Shown: in pieces, positions 26,338-33,775 of the stretch | Layout: each line of letters opens with the position of its first letter | How positions within the stretch are numbered: the stretch's first letter is position 1 | Assembly (NCBI GenBank): GCA_963702165.1 | Contig: OY969722.1 | Span: 1,488,001 to 1,552,000, forward strand | Length of the DNA stretch: 64,000 nucleotides | From: Terrimesophilobacter sp963702165 | GTDB taxonomy: Bacteria; Actinomycetota; Actinomycetes; Actinomycetales; Microbacteriaceae | Reading direction: 5' to 3' | The notes under the pieces: generated by a model | The model's input: the letters and a program-made list of their open reading frames with translations, nothing else | Databases searched by the model: none | Told to the model about the DNA's origin: nothing | Position numbers and translations under genes: made by a program

Positions 26338-26842
26338 CGACCGCGACGACCTCTCCTCGCCGAAGGGTCTGCGCGGTCCCTTCGTGCACCGGCTAGGCCA
26401 GCCCAGCGACCGGTTCGGACGCTTCACCGAGTCCGTCGCGCGTGCCATGGGCACGCCGTGGTTCCTGCTCGCGCTCACCCTGTTCTGCGGCGCATGGCTC
26501 ATCTACAACGTGATCGCCCCCGTACCGTGGCGTTTCGACTCCGCCGCGCTCGGGTTCACCGCACTCACCCTGATCCTGTCGCTGCAGGCGTCCTACGCTG
26601 CACCGCTCATCCTGCTCGCCCAGAACCGGCAGGACGACCGCGACCGGGTGCAGATCGAGCAGGACCGGCAGCGCGCTGAACGCAACCTCGCCGACACCGA
26701 GTACCTGGCGCGTGAGGTCGTCGCGCTCCGGCTGATGGTGCGAGATCTTGCGAGCAAGGACTTCATTCGCGCCGAACTGCGTGCCCTGCTTGAAGAGTTG
26801 GAGCGCGACAAAGACTCCGAGAAGGCACCGACGGTTGACTGA
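26327..26842 (+). CDS. DUF1003 domain membrane protein
   Basis: A 171-residue protein with a DUF1003 core: two membrane helices (about 47-66 and 75-97, GTPWFLLALTLFCGAWLIYN and the segment ending SYAAPLILLAQ) followed by the conserved NRQDDRDRVQIEQDRQ stretch and a long, charged C-terminal helix likely to form a coiled coil. The ATG start lies within the end of the MgtE/CBS gene (11-bp overlap), and its own end overlaps the mrp start by 8 bp, so the three genes are tightly coupled. Function is not established. Confidence 0.9.
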   Translation: MARDDRDDLSSPKGLRGPFVHRLGQPSDRFGRFTESVARAMGTPWFLLALTLFCGAWLIYNVIAPVPWRFDSAALGFTALTLILSLQASYAAPLILLAQNRQDDRDRVQIEQDRQRAERNLADTEYLAREVVALRLMVRDLASKDFIRAELRALLEELERDKDSEKAPTVD

Positions 26843-27935
26843 TCTGGTCGCATCCGTTCGCACCGCCCTGAACCGGGTCATCGATCCCGAGATTCGCAAG
26901 CCGATTGCCGAGCTCGGGATGATCGGCGACGTCGCGGTCAGTGATTCGCATGCGACGGTCGACATCAAACTGACGATCGTCGGATGCCCAGCGGCCGACA
27001 CGATCGAACGCGATGTCCGCGAGGCGGCCGGCTCGGTCGGGGGGATCACGGATGTCACGGTGAACGTGTCGATCATGTCCCCGGAGGAGCGCACCGCGCT
27101 CACCGAGCGGCTGCACGGCGCCCGCCGCGGCAGCCAGTTCCCGCCCGACTCGCTGACCCGCATCTACGCGATCACCAGCGGCAAGGGCGGGGTCGGCAAG
27201 TCGACCATCACCGCGAACCTCGGCGTCGCGCTCGCGGCTCGCGGGCTTCGGGTCGGCATCGTCGACGCCGACGTGTTCGGATTCTCGATCCCCGGCATCC
27301 TGGGACTCGGCGATGCCAAGCCGACCAAGGTCGGCGACATGATCCTGCCGCCGATCGCCCACGACGTGAAGGTCATCTCGATCGGGATGTTCGTCGACGG
27401 CTCCGGCACCGCCGTCGCCTGGCGCGGGCCGATGCTGCACCGCACGATCAACCAGTTCCTCACCGACGTGTACTTCGGCGACCTGGACGTGCTGCTGCTC
27501 GACCTGCCACCCGGCACCGGCGACGTGGCGATCTCAATCGGGCAGCTGCTGCCGCAGGCCGAGGTGGTCGTGGTGACCACCCCGCAGGCTGCCGCGGCCG
27601 ACGTGGCAGAACGCAGCGGCGTCGTGGCCCGGAAGACCGGGCAGCAGGTCATCGGCGTGGTGGAGAACATGGCCGGGCTGGCGCAACCGGATGGCACGGT
27701 GCTCGACCTGTTCGGAACCGGCGGCGGGCAGGCGACCGCCGAGCGGCTCGGGGTGCCGCTGCTCACGTCGGTGCCGCTCAGCGTGCCGCTGCGCGCGGGA
27801 GGCGACGCTGGTGCTCCCGTCGTGCTGACGCATCCGGATGACCCGGCCGCTCGAGCGATCACCGACCTGGCCGCATCGCTCGCGGTGCGCCCGCGCGGCC
27901 TCGCCGGCCGGAAGCTCGGCCTTCGCGTCACCTGA
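26835..27935 (+). CDS. mrp: Mrp/ApbC family iron-sulfur carrier ATPase
   Basis: P-loop NTPase that helps load Fe-S clusters. The 366-residue protein has an N-terminal MIP18/DUF59 domain (about 3-85, RVIDPEIRKPIAELGM) and the deviant Walker A SGKGGVGKST at 115-124, followed by DADVFG and LLLDLPPGTGD. The usual CxxC near the C-terminus of Mrp proteins is not visible, so cluster binding may differ from E. coli ApbC. The TTG start overlaps the DUF1003 stop (TTGACTGA) and is followed directly by TDLVASVRTAL, the usual family N-terminus; earlier in-frame starts lie inside the DUF1003 gene. Confidence 0.92.
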   Translation: MTDLVASVRTALNRVIDPEIRKPIAELGMIGDVAVSDSHATVDIKLTIVGCPAADTIERDVREAAGSVGGITDVTVNVSIMSPEERTALTERLHGARRGSQFPPDSLTRIYAITSGKGGVGKSTITANLGVALAARGLRVGIVDADVFGFSIPGILGLGDAKPTKVGDMILPPIAHDVKVISIGMFVDGSGTAVAWRGPMLHRTINQFLTDVYFGDLDVLLLDLPPGTGDVAISIGQLLPQAEVVVVTTPQAAAADVAERSGVVARKTGQQVIGVVENMAGLAQPDGTVLDLFGTGGGQATAERLGVPLLTSVPLSVPLRAGGDAGAPVVLTHPDDPAARAITDLAASLAVRPRGLAGRKLGLRVT

Positions 27936-27970
27936 CCGCGGCGGCCCCCACCGACCCGCCCCGCACGGCC

Positions 27971-28073
27971 CTGTTATGCAGGACACTCCCTGTTGTGCAG
28001 GACTTTCCGGCCCGAATGGCCCTCCCGCCCCATGACCGGGCAGTGAAGCCACCGGATGTCCTGCACAACAGGG
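27971..28073. repeat. Convergent-junction palindrome, 19-nt TGCAGGA family
   Basis: Direct units GTTATGCAGGAC at 27973 and GTTGTGCAGGAC at 27992 (19 nt apart) and one inverted unit, GTCCTGCACAACAGGG at 28058-28073, enclose about 54 bp of unrelated sequence. It lies between the 3' ends of mrp and a membrane protein gene; there is no other feature in this 156-bp gap. Confidence 0.85.
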
Positions 28074-28091
28074 ATCCCCCCACGCGCCCGC

Positions 28092-28742
28092 CTAAGCGGC
28101 CGCGGTCTCGGCGGACAGGTCGGCGTCCACCGCTGCCTCCGGTTGCCGCAACAGCCCCAGTGCGATCGACCCGAAACCGACCGTGAGGAGCGCGTACAGC
28201 GCGATGCCATCGAACGGCGTGGGCGCAACGAACTCGGAAACCAGTCCCAGGATCACCACGATGCTCGCCCACAGCGGCGCCAACCCGGCGCGCCAGAGCG
28301 CGATCACCAGCAGAATCGTGCCGATCTCGGTGAGCACCAGCATCGGCAGCAGGACCGCCGTGAACCCGACACCCTCGAACAGCGCCTGCGAGAGCGCCCC
28401 CGCCCCGGCACGATCCTCGGCCGCCGCCATCGGAAGCTGCGACATCACCATGCCGACGATGGCATTGTGCATGACCCAGCCGACGGCGGTCGCGAGCGCC
28501 GCCGCCGCACCCCACCGGGATCCACGCTCGGCGAGACGCCCCCGCAACGCGAGCACCGCAAGCACGAACAACGTGAACGAGAGCAGAAGGAGCAGGTTGG
28601 CCGCGAGGAAGCGCGTCGACTCCGCCTCGATCACCGCGAGGCGAGCAGCGCCGTCGGCTGGCAACTCAGGAAGGGTCAGCGTGGCGGCAAGGCCGACGAT
28701 CGGTGCAGCTATGAGGGCGACGGCGCCCGCGCGGTGCGACAT
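28092..28742 (-). CDS. Integral membrane protein, DUF4386-like
   Basis: A 216-residue protein with about six hydrophobic segments (N-terminal GAVALIAAPIVGLAATL, then about 48-66, 78-98, 120-145, 150-170 and 175-200). It resembles small DUF4386-type membrane proteins, but the assignment is weak. The ATG has AAAGGAG 5 nt upstream, one of the few clear leadered starts here. It is divergent from the two-component system with a perfect dyad between them, which makes it a probable target of that system. Confidence 0.75.
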   Translation of the reverse strand: MSHRAGAVALIAAPIVGLAATLTLPELPADGAARLAVIEAESTRFLAANLLLLLSFTLFVLAVLALRGRLAERGSRWGAAAALATAVGWVMHNAIVGMVMSQLPMAAAEDRAGAGALSQALFEGVGFTAVLLPMLVLTEIGTILLVIALWRAGLAPLWASIVVILGLVSEFVAPTPFDGIALYALLTVGFGSIALGLLRQPEAAVDADLSAETAAA

Positions 28743-28827
28743 TGAAACTCCTTTGTCGAGGTGGATCGGAACACATCACGGTACGGACAGCCCAGAACCC
28801 TGTCGTCGGCTGGCGCGGCGAACCGGA

Positions 28828-28843
28828 TACGACCCTGGTCGTA
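28828..28843. promoter_or_regulatory. Probable operator: TACGACC-ct-GGTCGTA dyad
   Basis: A perfect 7-bp inverted repeat with a 2-bp spacer lies in the 158-bp divergent region between the membrane protein gene and the histidine kinase gene. The size fits a LuxR/NarL-type response regulator site. It is 45 bp upstream of the kinase -10 box. The rest of the gap holds no gene. Confidence 0.5.
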
Positions 28844-28888
28844 CGCCCTCTAACCCCACGGTCGATGGCCGGGTGGCGCATCCGTTGG

Positions 28889-28894
28889 TACGGT
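28889..28894 (+). promoter_or_regulatory. -10 box (TACGGT), leaderless type, histidine kinase
   Basis: TACGGT with a 6-nt spacer to the ATG at 28901; it decides this start over two longer in-frame options. Confidence 0.55.
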
Positions 28895-28900
28895 GATCGA

Positions 28901-30094
28901 ATGTCGCAGCCGGGTCGAGGATTCAGCCGGCTTCCGCGTGTGCGTTCGATGCCCCGCGTCCGTCAGTGGATTGTCGACATCGTGCTGGCAGGCCTGCTTG
29001 TGGCGGCCGGGTTCGTCCAACTCGTCAGCGACGGCGGGCTGACACCGTTCGCCGTGCTCGGGATGCTGGGGATGACGCTTCCGGTGGCCTGGCGGCACAT
29101 CGCCCCGTTCACCGCCGTCACCGTCGGCTGGGGCGTCCTGCTCCTGGAGGAGGGCTTCGGCGGGGACATCACCAGCCAGGGCTACGGCGCGGTGATCGCT
29201 CTCACCCTCACGCTCTACACGGCCGCCGCGCACACCGACCGACGGCGCGCCCTCGCCGCAGTCGCTGTCGCACTGCTCTGCGACTGGCTCGCGGTCGCAC
29301 TCGCCGACGAACCATCCGTCGCCAGCTTCGCATTCACCACCCTCATCGTGATCGCTCCCTGGGGCGCCGGCCGCATCATCCGGGATCGCCAGCAGCACAT
29401 CGACGAATTGCGCTCGCTATCGGCCGCGCTCGAGCGCGAACGCGAGGAACGCGTGCGTGAGGCGACGATCGCCGAGCGCGAGCGGATGGGGCGGGAGATG
29501 CACGACGTGCTCACGCACACGCTGAGCGTGATGGTCGTGCAACTGGGTGCCGTCACCCGGGTCCTCGAACGCGATCCGGTCGCGGCGCGGTCGACCATCG
29601 AGTCGGTACGTTCTACCGGCAAGGATGCGCTGGCCGAACTGCGCTTCCTGCTCGGACTGCAATCGCCAGGCTCCGGGCCGGGGAGTGCGCCGAATCCTGG
29701 CCTGGCGCAGATCGAAGAGCTCGCGGAGGCGATGCGCCGCTCCGGTCTTCCCACCGACATCCGCCTCGACATCCGGGACGGCGGTGTCGAGCGGCTGCCA
29801 CAGCCGATCGACCTCGCGGCGTACCGGATCGTGCAGGAGGCGCTCACCAACACGCTTCGGCATGCCCCGGGCGCCAGCGCAACGGTGACGATCGGCATCA
29901 CCGGCGATCGACTCGACGTGCTCGTCTCCGACTCCGGCGGGCAACCGCGCCTACCGGCGGCAAACGGGGGCGGTCACGGCATCGACGGCATGCGAGCGCG
30001 AGCGCGCCTCTGCGGCGGCGAGCTGACGGCTGCGCCGGACCCTGCCGGCGGATTCACCGTGCACGCGCTGCTGCCGACCGGGGCGATGTCGTGA
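28901..30094 (+). CDS. NarL-type sensor histidine kinase
   Basis: A 397-residue membrane kinase. Four or five hydrophobic segments (about 25-45, 50-65, 70-90, 100-120 and 125-150) precede a short coiled-coil linker rich in R and E, a HisKA_3 dimerisation domain with the phospho-acceptor His201 in ERMGREMHDVLTH, and a HATPase domain with the N box IVQEALTNTLRHA and a G box GGHGIDGM. No large extracellular sensor domain is present, as in the LiaS/DesK-like group. The stop overlaps the start of the response regulator by 4 bp (GTGA). Confidence 0.93.
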   Translation: MSQPGRGFSRLPRVRSMPRVRQWIVDIVLAGLLVAAGFVQLVSDGGLTPFAVLGMLGMTLPVAWRHIAPFTAVTVGWGVLLLEEGFGGDITSQGYGAVIALTLTLYTAAAHTDRRRALAAVAVALLCDWLAVALADEPSVASFAFTTLIVIAPWGAGRIIRDRQQHIDELRSLSAALEREREERVREATIAERERMGREMHDVLTHTLSVMVVQLGAVTRVLERDPVAARSTIESVRSTGKDALAELRFLLGLQSPGSGPGSAPNPGLAQIEELAEAMRRSGLPTDIRLDIRDGGVERLPQPIDLAAYRIVQEALTNTLRHAPGASATVTIGITGDRLDVLVSDSGGQPRLPAANGGGHGIDGMRARARLCGGELTAAPDPAGGFTVHALLPTGAMS

Positions 30095-30750
30095 TCCGCG
30101 TCCTGGTGGCCGACGACCACCCGCTCGTCCGCAGCGGATTCCGCATGATCCTCGAGTCGGAACCGGACCTCGAGGTCGTCGCCGAGGCGGCGCACGGCGG
30201 CGAGGTGATCGACTACCTGCGCAGCCACAGCGTCGACGTCGTGCTCATGGACATCCGGATGCCGCAGGTCGACGGTCTGGCGGCGATCCGCGCCCTCGCG
30301 GCGCAGGGCATTGCGGGCAGGGTGCTGGTGCTCACAACCTTCGACGCCGACGAGTACGTGCACGAGGCGCTGCGCGCCGGAGCGAGCGGGTTCCTGCTGA
30401 AGGATGTCGATCCGGCCGACCTGGTGCACGCCGTGCGCACCGTCGCCAGGGGCGGCGCGCTCCTGGCGCCTGGGGTGACGCGCCGGCTCGTTGAACGGTT
30501 CACCCGCGGCCCCGCGCCAGGGGCACTGGACCCCGCGCTGCGCGGTCTGACCGAGCGGGAACTCGAGGTCTTCACCCTCGTCGCGCGCGGGCTCTCGAAC
30601 GCCCAGTGCGCCGCCCGGCTCTCGATCAGCGCGGCAACAGTGAAGACCCATGTGACGCGCATCTTTGCGAAGCTGAATCTGCGCGACCGGGCACAGGCGG
30701 TGGTGCTCGGCTACGAGTCCGGGCTGGTTCGCCCGGGCGACCCGGTGTGA
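30091..30750 (+). CDS. NarL/LuxR-family response regulator
   Basis: A 219-residue regulator: receiver domain (1-120) with the acidic pair DD at 8-9, phospho-acceptor Asp54 in VVLMDIRMP and a Lys in FLLKD near 108; a LuxR-type HTH domain (about 150-215) with LTERELEVFTLVARGLSNAQ and ATVKTHVTRIFAKLNLRDR. It is translationally coupled to the kinase. The dyad at 28828-28843 is a candidate binding site for itself and the divergent membrane protein gene. Confidence 0.95.
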   Translation: MIRVLVADDHPLVRSGFRMILESEPDLEVVAEAAHGGEVIDYLRSHSVDVVLMDIRMPQVDGLAAIRALAAQGIAGRVLVLTTFDADEYVHEALRAGASGFLLKDVDPADLVHAVRTVARGGALLAPGVTRRLVERFTRGPAPGALDPALRGLTERELEVFTLVARGLSNAQCAARLSISAATVKTHVTRIFAKLNLRDRAQAVVLGYESGLVRPGDPV

Positions 30751-30768
30751 CCCGCACACATCCGGCCC

Positions 30769-30870
30769 TCGTTATGCAGGACATTCCCTGTTGTGCAGGA
30801 CTTTCTCGACCAGACGGCCCCGTTGCCCAGTAGAGGAGCCGGCAACCGCCCGGATGTCCTGCACAACAGG
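30769..30870. repeat. Convergent-junction palindrome, 19-nt TGCAGGA family
   Basis: Direct units GTTATGCAGGAC at 30771 and GTTGTGCAGGAC at 30790 (19 nt apart), then about 53 bp, then the inverted unit GTCCTGCACAACAGG at 30856-30870. It lies between the 3' ends of the response regulator and decarboxylase genes. Its layout is nearly identical to 27971-28073. Confidence 0.85.
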
Positions 30871-30890
30871 GGTTGGGTGCCGAACCCGGC

Positions 30891-32375
30891 TCAGGCGGCG
30901 GGTTCGACCAGCCGGGCCAGCAGCTCAGTCAGCAGCCGCTCGGTGAGCGCGGCGGGCAACGCCTCGATGAGCGCCATGAACGGCGCCATCCGGTCGGGCA
31001 GCGTCCCACCGTCAACGCCCAGGCCGATCGCCTGAAGGATCGCGCCCGCAGCATCAGAATCCAGCGGCAACGGATCGGCGGCGCTGAGACCGGCGACCCC
31101 GACCAGCCCGGCCGGCAGCGAGGTCAGCACCTGCTCCGCCGTCGCAGGCGGCACACCCCGCACCTCGGCCGCGGCCGCGATCAGCGCGGCGCTCAGCTCA
31201 GGCAGCACCTCGGCGGTCACCGGGGTGATGGTCAGGTGCGTGGTGCGCGGCAGCCTGCTGCCATCCGGCTGCGTGAAGCCCGGCTGCAGCTGCAGCAGGA
31301 ACCCGTGCTGGCGCACCCGGTCGGCCCAGTGGTGCGGGTCGACCCGCCGGTCGGCATCCACCGACTCGTCGGTCGCGACGGCGAACAGGGGCCCGACCGG
31401 CTCGCCGACCACCCGCAAACCCTCTGTCCCCTCGACCACCGAGACCAGCGCAGCGGTCGACGCCGCCGTCGACGCGGCCAGCTCTGAGAAGCCCGACCGC
31501 CCGAGCGCGCCGATGATCGCCCACGCCGCTGCGAGCGCGCCAGCCGACTTCGACCCGAGCATCGTCGGGTTGACGACCGGATACCCCGGCCACAGCGTGG
31601 TCGCGAAGTACTGGGCCCGGTGCCGGTCGCGACCACGGTGCAGCAGCACCGACGCGCCCTTCGGCGCGTACCCATACTTGTGCAGGTCGGCGCTGATGCT
31701 CGTGACGCCCGGCACGAGGAAGTCCCACGGCTCCGGTGTGTCCAGCCAGGGCAGCACCCAGCCGCCGATGCAGGCGTCGACGTGGCAGGAGATGCCCCGT
31801 TCGGCCGCGGCCGCCGCCACCCGGCCGACCGGGTCAAGCCCGGCGAACGGATAGTTCGGCGCCGACACCACCACGAGCGCGACATCCGGGCCGAGCCGCC
31901 CGATCAGGTCGTCGGCGGACACCACACCGTCGGCGTCGACCGGAACCAGGTCCAGCTTCAGCCCGAAGTAGTGCGCCGCCTTCTGGAAGGCCGCATGGGC
32001 TGTCACCGGCGCAACCAGGCGACCGCGGGCATCCGGATGCTCCCGCTGCCACAGGTCGCGCGCTGTCTTCACCGCGAGCAGGCAGCTCTCGGTGCCGCCG
32101 CTGGTGACGTTGCCGACAACGTCGTCGTCACCGTGCAGCATCGTGCGCGCGAAGGCGATGACCTCGCGCTCCATGGTCGCAACCGAGGTGAAGGTGGTCG
32201 GATCGAGCCCGTTGACCGGCTGCACCATCCGCATCGCCTCGGCCGCGAGCTCGTCCAGCTCGGCCAGGCCGGAGTCGTAGACGTAGGAGAGCACGCGTCC
32301 GCCATGGGTCGGCGCGTCAAGCGCGCGCAACTCGGCGAGCCGTGCCAGCAGGTCGGATGGCTGCCGCTCAAGCAT
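30891..32375 (-). CDS. PLP-dependent decarboxylase / sphingosine-phosphate lyase-like
   Basis: A 494-residue fold-type I PLP enzyme of the group II decarboxylase superfamily. Visible motifs are GNVTSGGTESCLLAVK (phosphate-binding region, about 88-103), HVDACIGGWVLPW, and the Schiff-base lysine Lys233 in ISADLHKYGYAPKG. The sequence looks closer to sphingosine-1-phosphate lyase-like proteins than to glutamate decarboxylase. The substrate is unknown. The start overlaps the stop of the MFS gene by 8 bp, and an aldehyde dehydrogenase is divergent, so a lyase giving an aldehyde that the dehydrogenase oxidises would fit the context. Confidence 0.85.
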   Translation of the reverse strand: MLERQPSDLLARLAELRALDAPTHGGRVLSYVYDSGLAELDELAAEAMRMVQPVNGLDPTTFTSVATMEREVIAFARTMLHGDDDVVGNVTSGGTESCLLAVKTARDLWQREHPDARGRLVAPVTAHAAFQKAAHYFGLKLDLVPVDADGVVSADDLIGRLGPDVALVVVSAPNYPFAGLDPVGRVAAAAAERGISCHVDACIGGWVLPWLDTPEPWDFLVPGVTSISADLHKYGYAPKGASVLLHRGRDRHRAQYFATTLWPGYPVVNPTMLGSKSAGALAAAWAIIGALGRSGFSELAASTAASTAALVSVVEGTEGLRVVGEPVGPLFAVATDESVDADRRVDPHHWADRVRQHGFLLQLQPGFTQPDGSRLPRTTHLTITPVTAEVLPELSAALIAAAAEVRGVPPATAEQVLTSLPAGLVGVAGLSAADPLPLDSDAAGAILQAIGLGVDGGTLPDRMAPFMALIEALPAALTERLLTELLARLVEPAA

Positions 32376-33750
32376 CCTGCGTCTCCTCCGCCGCCGGCCG
32401 CTCGATGAACGCGCGGCGCAGCCCGTACCGAGACAGCGAGACCAGGCTGAGGGCGATGATGGCGGCCGGCACGACGCTGAAGCTCAGCACGATGCCCGCG
32501 ACCGCGCGCGGCGTCTGTTCGATGTCGACACCGGCGACCGACTCCGCGTACCCGGTCATTGCGAGCACGATGGTCAGCACTGTCGCGCCGAGCGCCATAC
32601 CCGCGGTCTCCCCCGCCGTCCACACGCCGCTGAAGGCGCCCGCCTTGCCCTCGCCGGCGCTGCGCGCGTCGTGCGAGATGACATCCGGGAGCATCGCCAT
32701 CGGCAGCGACTGCATGCCCGCGTAGGCGGCGCCGGCGACCGCGACGGGCACGTACACCCAGGCGCCGGGCTCCCACAGCATCCCGGTCAGGCTGAGCGCG
32801 GCCAGCCCGAACAGGATGCTCGCGAACATGAACGCGCGCTCCTTGCCGATGCCGCGCGCGATGAGCCCCCACACCGGGGCGGCGAACAGCGCCGGGGCGA
32901 TCAGCGCCACGAACAGCAGCGTCACCGCGCGCTCACTGTCGAGCACCCAGGTCGCGACGTACTGCGCGCCGGCGAGCATGAGCCCGGTTGCCAAGCCCTG
33001 CAGCACGAAGGTGAGCAGCAGCGCCCGGAACGGCTGACTTCGCTGCAGCGCCCGGATGCCGCTGCGATAGTTCTCGGCGATTGACATCTTCGGCGCGGGG
33101 CCCGCAAGGTCGACGCCGCGCGGCGCGACCGAGCTGGACACGTACATGCCCGCACCGATGACCAGACCGGCCACGACCGCCATCAGCAGGTAGCCGAAGT
33201 GCTCGCCGCCGCCGAGCGCGCGCAGTTCTGGGCCACCGGCACCGAACAGCAGGATCGCGAACGTGAGCACAACGACCCGCCAGGTCAGCAGGCGGGTGCG
33301 GTCGTCGTAGCTGCTGGTCAACTCGGCGGGAAGTGCGATGTAGGGCACCTGGAACAGGCTGAACGAGGTGGCGGTCAGGATGAACGCCAACAGCACCCAC
33401 ACGCCGGAGACCACCGGGTCCAACCCGGCCGGCACCGCGAAGGTGAGCACAAAGAACACCGGCAGGGTCAGCGCGCCGATCACCATGAAGCGGCGCCTGG
33501 ACCCGGTGTGGGCGAGGCTGCGGTCGCTTTGCGCGCCGAGGACCGGGTCGATGATGACGTCCCAGATCTTCGCGGCGGTCACCAGCACACCGGCGAGCAG
33601 CGCCGCGACCCCGAGGGTGTCTGTCAGGTAATAAACGAGCACCAGCCCTGGCAGGGTGCCGAAGCCGCCGGTGCCGAGCGACCCGATCGCATACCTCGCG
33701 ATGGTCTTCTTCGGCAGGGTCGATTGGGCGGAGCGCGACGGTGCGGCCAT
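32368..33750 (-). CDS. MFS transporter (GPH/MFS_2 sugar-cation symporter type)
   Basis: A 460-residue protein with about twelve membrane segments and the GPH/MelB-like pattern: KIWDVIIDPVLGAQSDRS after helix 2 and SRRRFMVIG before helix 3. GPH proteins import glycosides or related solutes with cations. The start ATG at 33750 is supported by TACACT 8 nt upstream; an in-frame ATG at 33777 would extend it by nine residues across the divergent promoter. It forms an operon with the PLP enzyme (8-bp overlap) and is divergent from the aldehyde dehydrogenase. Confidence 0.9.
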   Translation of the reverse strand: MAAPSRSAQSTLPKKTIARYAIGSLGTGGFGTLPGLVLVYYLTDTLGVAALLAGVLVTAAKIWDVIIDPVLGAQSDRSLAHTGSRRRFMVIGALTLPVFFVLTFAVPAGLDPVVSGVWVLLAFILTATSFSLFQVPYIALPAELTSSYDDRTRLLTWRVVVLTFAILLFGAGGPELRALGGGEHFGYLLMAVVAGLVIGAGMYVSSSVAPRGVDLAGPAPKMSIAENYRSGIRALQRSQPFRALLLTFVLQGLATGLMLAGAQYVATWVLDSERAVTLLFVALIAPALFAAPVWGLIARGIGKERAFMFASILFGLAALSLTGMLWEPGAWVYVPVAVAGAAYAGMQSLPMAMLPDVISHDARSAGEGKAGAFSGVWTAGETAGMALGATVLTIVLAMTGYAESVAGVDIEQTPRAVAGIVLSFSVVPAAIIALSLVSLSRYGLRRAFIERPAAEETQDA

Positions 33751-33758
33751 GCGAAGAA

Positions 33759-33764
33759 AGTGTA
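33759..33764 (-). promoter_or_regulatory. -10 box (TACACT), MFS-decarboxylase operon
   Basis: Minus-strand TACACT, 8 nt from the MFS ATG. It shares its last two bases with the plus-strand -10 box of the aldehyde dehydrogenase gene. Confidence 0.45.
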
Positions 33765-33768
33765 GCGT
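33763..33768 (+). promoter_or_regulatory. -10 box (TAGCGT), leaderless type, aldehyde dehydrogenase
   Basis: TAGCGT with a 7-nt spacer to the ATG of the aldehyde dehydrogenase gene. It overlaps the opposing -10 box, so the two promoters should exclude each other. Confidence 0.5.
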
Positions 33769-33775
33769 TACCCTC

